Assembly (NCBI GenBank): GCA_046530935.1
Contig: JBHEQW010000073.1
Coordinates: 1-10,028, forward strand
DNA length: 10,028 bases
From: Arsenophonus sp046530935
Lineage (GTDB): Bacteria; Pseudomonadota; Gammaproteobacteria; Enterobacterales; Enterobacteriaceae
Direction: 5' to 3'
Below, one piece after another: positions 7,059-10,028 of the stretch (positions are counted from its first letter, which is position 1; every line of letters starts with the position of its first letter). The notes beneath the pieces were generated by a model that searched no databases, was not told the DNA's origin, and saw only the letters and a program-made list of their open reading frames with translations. A program made the position numbers and the translations under genes.

Positions 7059-9887
7059 TTTCTACCCTTTAATTTATTTATTTTTAGTGTATTATCAATC
7101 AATGCTTTTTGCTGTTCTTGATGAACAGAAGCGCACCCTACGGCAGGTGAAGCAGATGCATGGCGCCCTGAATAACTTAATAATGAACCTTTTGGAATTG
7201 CATCCAGAATATTATGCTGATTACAGTACCATGCACCCTGATTAAGAGGTTCTTCTTGACACCAGATAAAGTCGCGAACGTGCGTATAAGGCTTGAGCCT
7301 AGTTTTTAACTCTTTATTGGGAAATGGATATAATTGTTCAATACGAATAATAGCAAGATTTTTTTTGTTTATTTTTACGACGTTGTCTTAGTAAGACTAA
7401 TAAACTTTACCTGAACATAAAACGACATGTTTGATTTTTTTCGCATCTATAAAATCAACTTCAGTAATTACAGGCTGGAATTTACCATTAGCTAACTCAT
7501 CTAAACTAGAAACCGCAAGAGAGGATGACGTAGTAATGACTTTGGTGACATAACAATCAATGGACGTCGCATATTACTCAATATTTGGCGACGGAGCATA
7601 TGGTAGACCTGAGCTGGAGTAGACGGAACACAGACTTGCATATTTTGCTCAGCACACAATTGTAAATAACGCTCTAAACGGGCAGATGAGTGATCTGGAC
7701 CTTGTCCCTCATAACCATGAGGTAACAACATGACTAATCCACACATACGCCCACATTTCTGTTCACCAGAACTAATAAACTGATCGATAACCACTTGCGC
7801 TACATTAGCAAAATCACCAAACTGGGCTTCCCAAATAGTTAAAACCCATGGCATCGGCTTCTGATGCATAACCATATTCAAAGGCAAGTACAGCTTCTTC
7901 AGACAAAACGGAATCCAAAACGTCAAAAATTCCTTGATTTTTACGTATATTAGCTAAAGGGACATAAACTGAACCATTAGTTTGATTATGAATAACTGCA
8001 TGACGATGAAAAAAAGTACCTCGGCCTACATCCTCACCTGATAAACGTATTTGTATGCCTGCCAACTAATGTTGCATAAGCCAAAGTTTCTGCTGCTCCC
8101 CAATCAAGAAGTTTTTTACCGTTCGCCATTGCAAGGCGATCAGTATAAATTTTTTCAACCCGAGCCTGCATGACAATCTCTGTAGGAATAGTGCTTAAAC
8201 GTTTAGCTAAATCTTGTAGTTGTTTTTTTTTAATTTTAACAGGGTAATTATGATTCCATTCATGATTCAAATAAGGTTTCCAGACAGAATAGTTAGTTCT
8301 CATTGGTCTCCATTCATCAACAACACAATCACCGCGGTCTAATTTATCACGATAAAGATTAATCATTTCTGATACTTCATCGCTAGTAACTATTTTTTCT
8401 GCTATCAATTTATCCGCATAGATTTTACCTGATATAGCATGTTTTTTTATTTTTTGATACATAATTGGCTGGGTAACACTTGGTTCATCTGCCTCATTAT
8501 GACAATGTCGACGATAACAAACTAAATCAATGACAACATCACGTTTAAACTTATTACGAAAATCCAATACTAATCGAGTAACAAAAAGAACCGCTTCTGG
8601 ATCATCCGCATTAACATGGAAAATAGGTGCTTGCACCATTTTCATAATATCAGTGCAATATGGTGTTGAACGGGCATCTTTTGGATTGGAGGTGGTAAAA
8701 CCTATCTGGTTATTAACCACAATCCGCACTGTAGCACCAACCTCATAACCACGCGTCTGGGACATATTCAGCATTTCCTGAACGACCCCCTGCCCTGTTA
8801 CATCTGCATCACCATGGATAGTGATTGGCAACACCATATTAGTGCGACTATCATCTAACCGATCACGACTAGCACGGACAGAACCGATTACTACTGGACT
8901 AACTATTTCTAAATGTGATGGATTAAAAGCTAAAGTTAAATGAATTAAAGCACATTCTGTTTTAAAATTAGAAGAAAAGCCCTGGTGATATTTAATATCA
9001 CCAGCACCTAAATGATCTTTATGTTTACCGGAAAACTCATCAAACAGCTCTTTTGGTTGTTTACATAAAATGTTAACTAGAACATTTAATCGCCCACGGG
9101 GTGCCATTCCCAATACGACTTCACGCGTATCCTGTTTGCAGGCATAACGGATTAAATCATTTAACATCGGAATGAGAGAATCGCCCCCTTCTAGAGAAAA
9201 ACGTTTTGCTCCAGGAAATTTTGCCCCAAGATAATGCTCTAATCCTTCAGCAGCAGTTAATTCTAATAAAAATCGAATCTTTTCTTGTTTACTAAATTGT
9301 TCACTAACAGGCGTTGCTAATTCTAGGTGCTGTTGGATCCAACGTTTCTCTTTAGTATTAGTAATATGCATGTATTCTGCAGCAATTGAAGAGCAATAAA
9401 TACGTTTAAGTGCACTATACAGCTCACTTAATCTCATTGTTTCCTCGCCAATAGCAAAAGAACCAACATTAAATGTTTCTTCAAAATTAGCATCAGTTAA
9501 ATTATGAAATGCAGGATCTAAATCTGAAACTTTTTCTTGTTTCCATAGCTCTAATGGATCAAGATTTGCATTTTGATGTCCTCTAAAACGAAATGCATTT
9601 ATTAATTACAGGACTTTAACTTGCTTTGAATCCAAAGACAGATTACTAACTGAAGTTTAATAACGCGTAAAATCCTTCGCCCATGAACGAAAATATTTAC
9701 TTGTTTCAGAATGAGTGTATTCACTGGTGGAGCTTGCCCCTGGTAGTTTATTAAAAAAGTCTCGCCAGACTACATTAACGGAATTAGGATCAGTTAGGTA
9801 GTCTTCATAAAGAAATTCGATATAAGACTGATTTTCACAAGTTAGAAAACTTAAATCTAGCCAGTCCTTCATTACGCTATTATGCAT
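7055..9887 (-). pseudogene. sucA: 2-oxoglutarate dehydrogenase E1 component (2 stops, about 5 frameshifts)
   Basis: This is the thiamine-diphosphate-dependent E1 subunit that decarboxylates 2-oxoglutarate in the TCA cycle. The full E. coli-like protein (933 residues) can be followed from MHNSVMKDWLDLSFLTCENQ, through RFSLEGGDSLIPMLNDLIRY, ITIHGDADVTGQGVVQE, NNQIGFTTSNPKDARSTPY and RLSGEDVGRGTFFHRHAVIH, to CQEEPLNQGAWYC and ASASPAVG. In-frame stops are TAA 9657-9659 (Ser in E. coli RYSSTI) and TAA 9606-9608 (Gln in VLQLIN). Frame breaks are near 8063 (about 2 bases lost after TLV), 7844-7861 (net insertion before LTIWEAQFG), 7518-7523 (a repeated CT in RHPLAVSS), 7398-7402 (about 1 base lost after GKVY), and the A8 run 7359-7366 (one A extra). 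RRHGHNEAD has become RRHCHNEAD. The longest open piece, 8034 to about 9605, covers roughly the middle half. The residual frame ends at TGA 7055-7057, overlapping the sucB start. No E1 activity is plausible. Confidence 0.94.
7059..7070 (-). promoter_or_regulatory. sucB ribosome-binding site
   Basis: AAAGGG (7070-7065 on the minus strand) is followed by a 6-base spacer and the sucB ATG (7058-7056). It confirms the sucB start and lies inside the extreme 3' end of sucA, as expected for a tightly coupled sucA-sucB pair. Confidence 0.65.
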
Positions 9888-10028
9888 TGTGATCGATCCT
9901 TTTAAGGCTTAATTTTCGTCGTAGTTAACAATACCGCTTTTTTATATATCTGGTTTCAATAAAGATTCTTTAACCGTATTCTATGCACAATTATCAATAA
10001 AGGAGCGCTTTATTAAGTTTTTCTTATT
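9888..10028 (-). other. Leader region upstream of sucA
   Basis: In enterobacteria sdhB usually lies just upstream of sucA. Here no clear SdhB C-terminus can be read. One frame ends VKESLLKPDI before TAA at about 9944, which faintly resembles an SdhB tail but has a stop just before it, so I do not call it. No promoter could be assigned with confidence. Confidence 0.4.
9897..9903 (-). promoter_or_regulatory. sucA ribosome-binding site
   Basis: AAAAGGA on the minus strand (9903-9897) stands 9 bases before the sucA ATG (9887-9885). It supports the start MHNSVMKDW, which matches E. coli MQNSALKAW. Translation signals are intact although the gene is broken 76 codons later. Confidence 0.7.

Noticed and set aside
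9938..9975. Possible tail of sdhB before sucA (frame ending VKESLLKPDI)
   Set aside because: The similarity is limited to a few residues and a stop lies just upstream. The expected SdhB cysteine motifs are not visible.

Overview
The window looks like a piece of an AT-rich, decaying chromosome from an enterobacterial (Enterobacterales-type) symbiont. The four recognisable metabolic genes read, residue for residue, like the E. coli SucA, SucB, SucC and SucD proteins, but three of the four are broken. They sit next to long, very AT-rich stretches with no intact gene. High AT content, many pseudogenes, low coding density and a dead insertion sequence are typical of host-restricted insect symbionts in early to middle genome reduction (Arsenophonus- or Sodalis-like lineages). 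The exact genus is an inference and was not tested.

Layout. Positions 1-1552 hold no gene I can support, only AT-rich sequence and a 23-nt tandem repeat (1341-1386). Positions 1553-2813 (+ strand) hold a heavily mutated IS256-family transposase, recognisable almost end to end but with stops, frameshifts and two of three catalytic residues replaced. Positions 2814-3646 contain no recognisable gene, but do contain two clear inverted-repeat structures and an unassigned 93-codon open frame on the minus strand. From 9887 down to 3647, all on the minus strand, lies the sucABCD operon in the standard enterobacterial order. The last 141 bases (9888-10028) are the sucA leader, with a good Shine-Dalgarno sequence.

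How the genes relate. sucA (E1) and sucB (E2) encode the specific parts of the 2-oxoglutarate dehydrogenase complex. sucC and sucD encode the beta and alpha subunits of succinyl-CoA synthetase. Here sucA has at least two in-frame stops and about five frameshifts. sucB has three in-frame stops and two frameshifts. sucC has kept its full 388-codon frame but has two in-frame stops and an ATT where the ATG start should be. Only sucD is an uninterrupted reading frame, and it has lost a CoA-binding lysine. The TCA-cycle step from 2-oxoglutarate to succinate encoded here is therefore almost certainly lost, and sucD is probably an orphan on its way to decay.

I did not find a convincing new biological system. 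The most useful observations are the pattern of operon decay (stops mostly at ancestral Gln codons, indels mostly in short repeats), the orphan sucD and the decayed IS. Several indels are in homopolymers, so sequencing error should be excluded for those individually. The nonsense substitutions argue that the decay as a whole is real.
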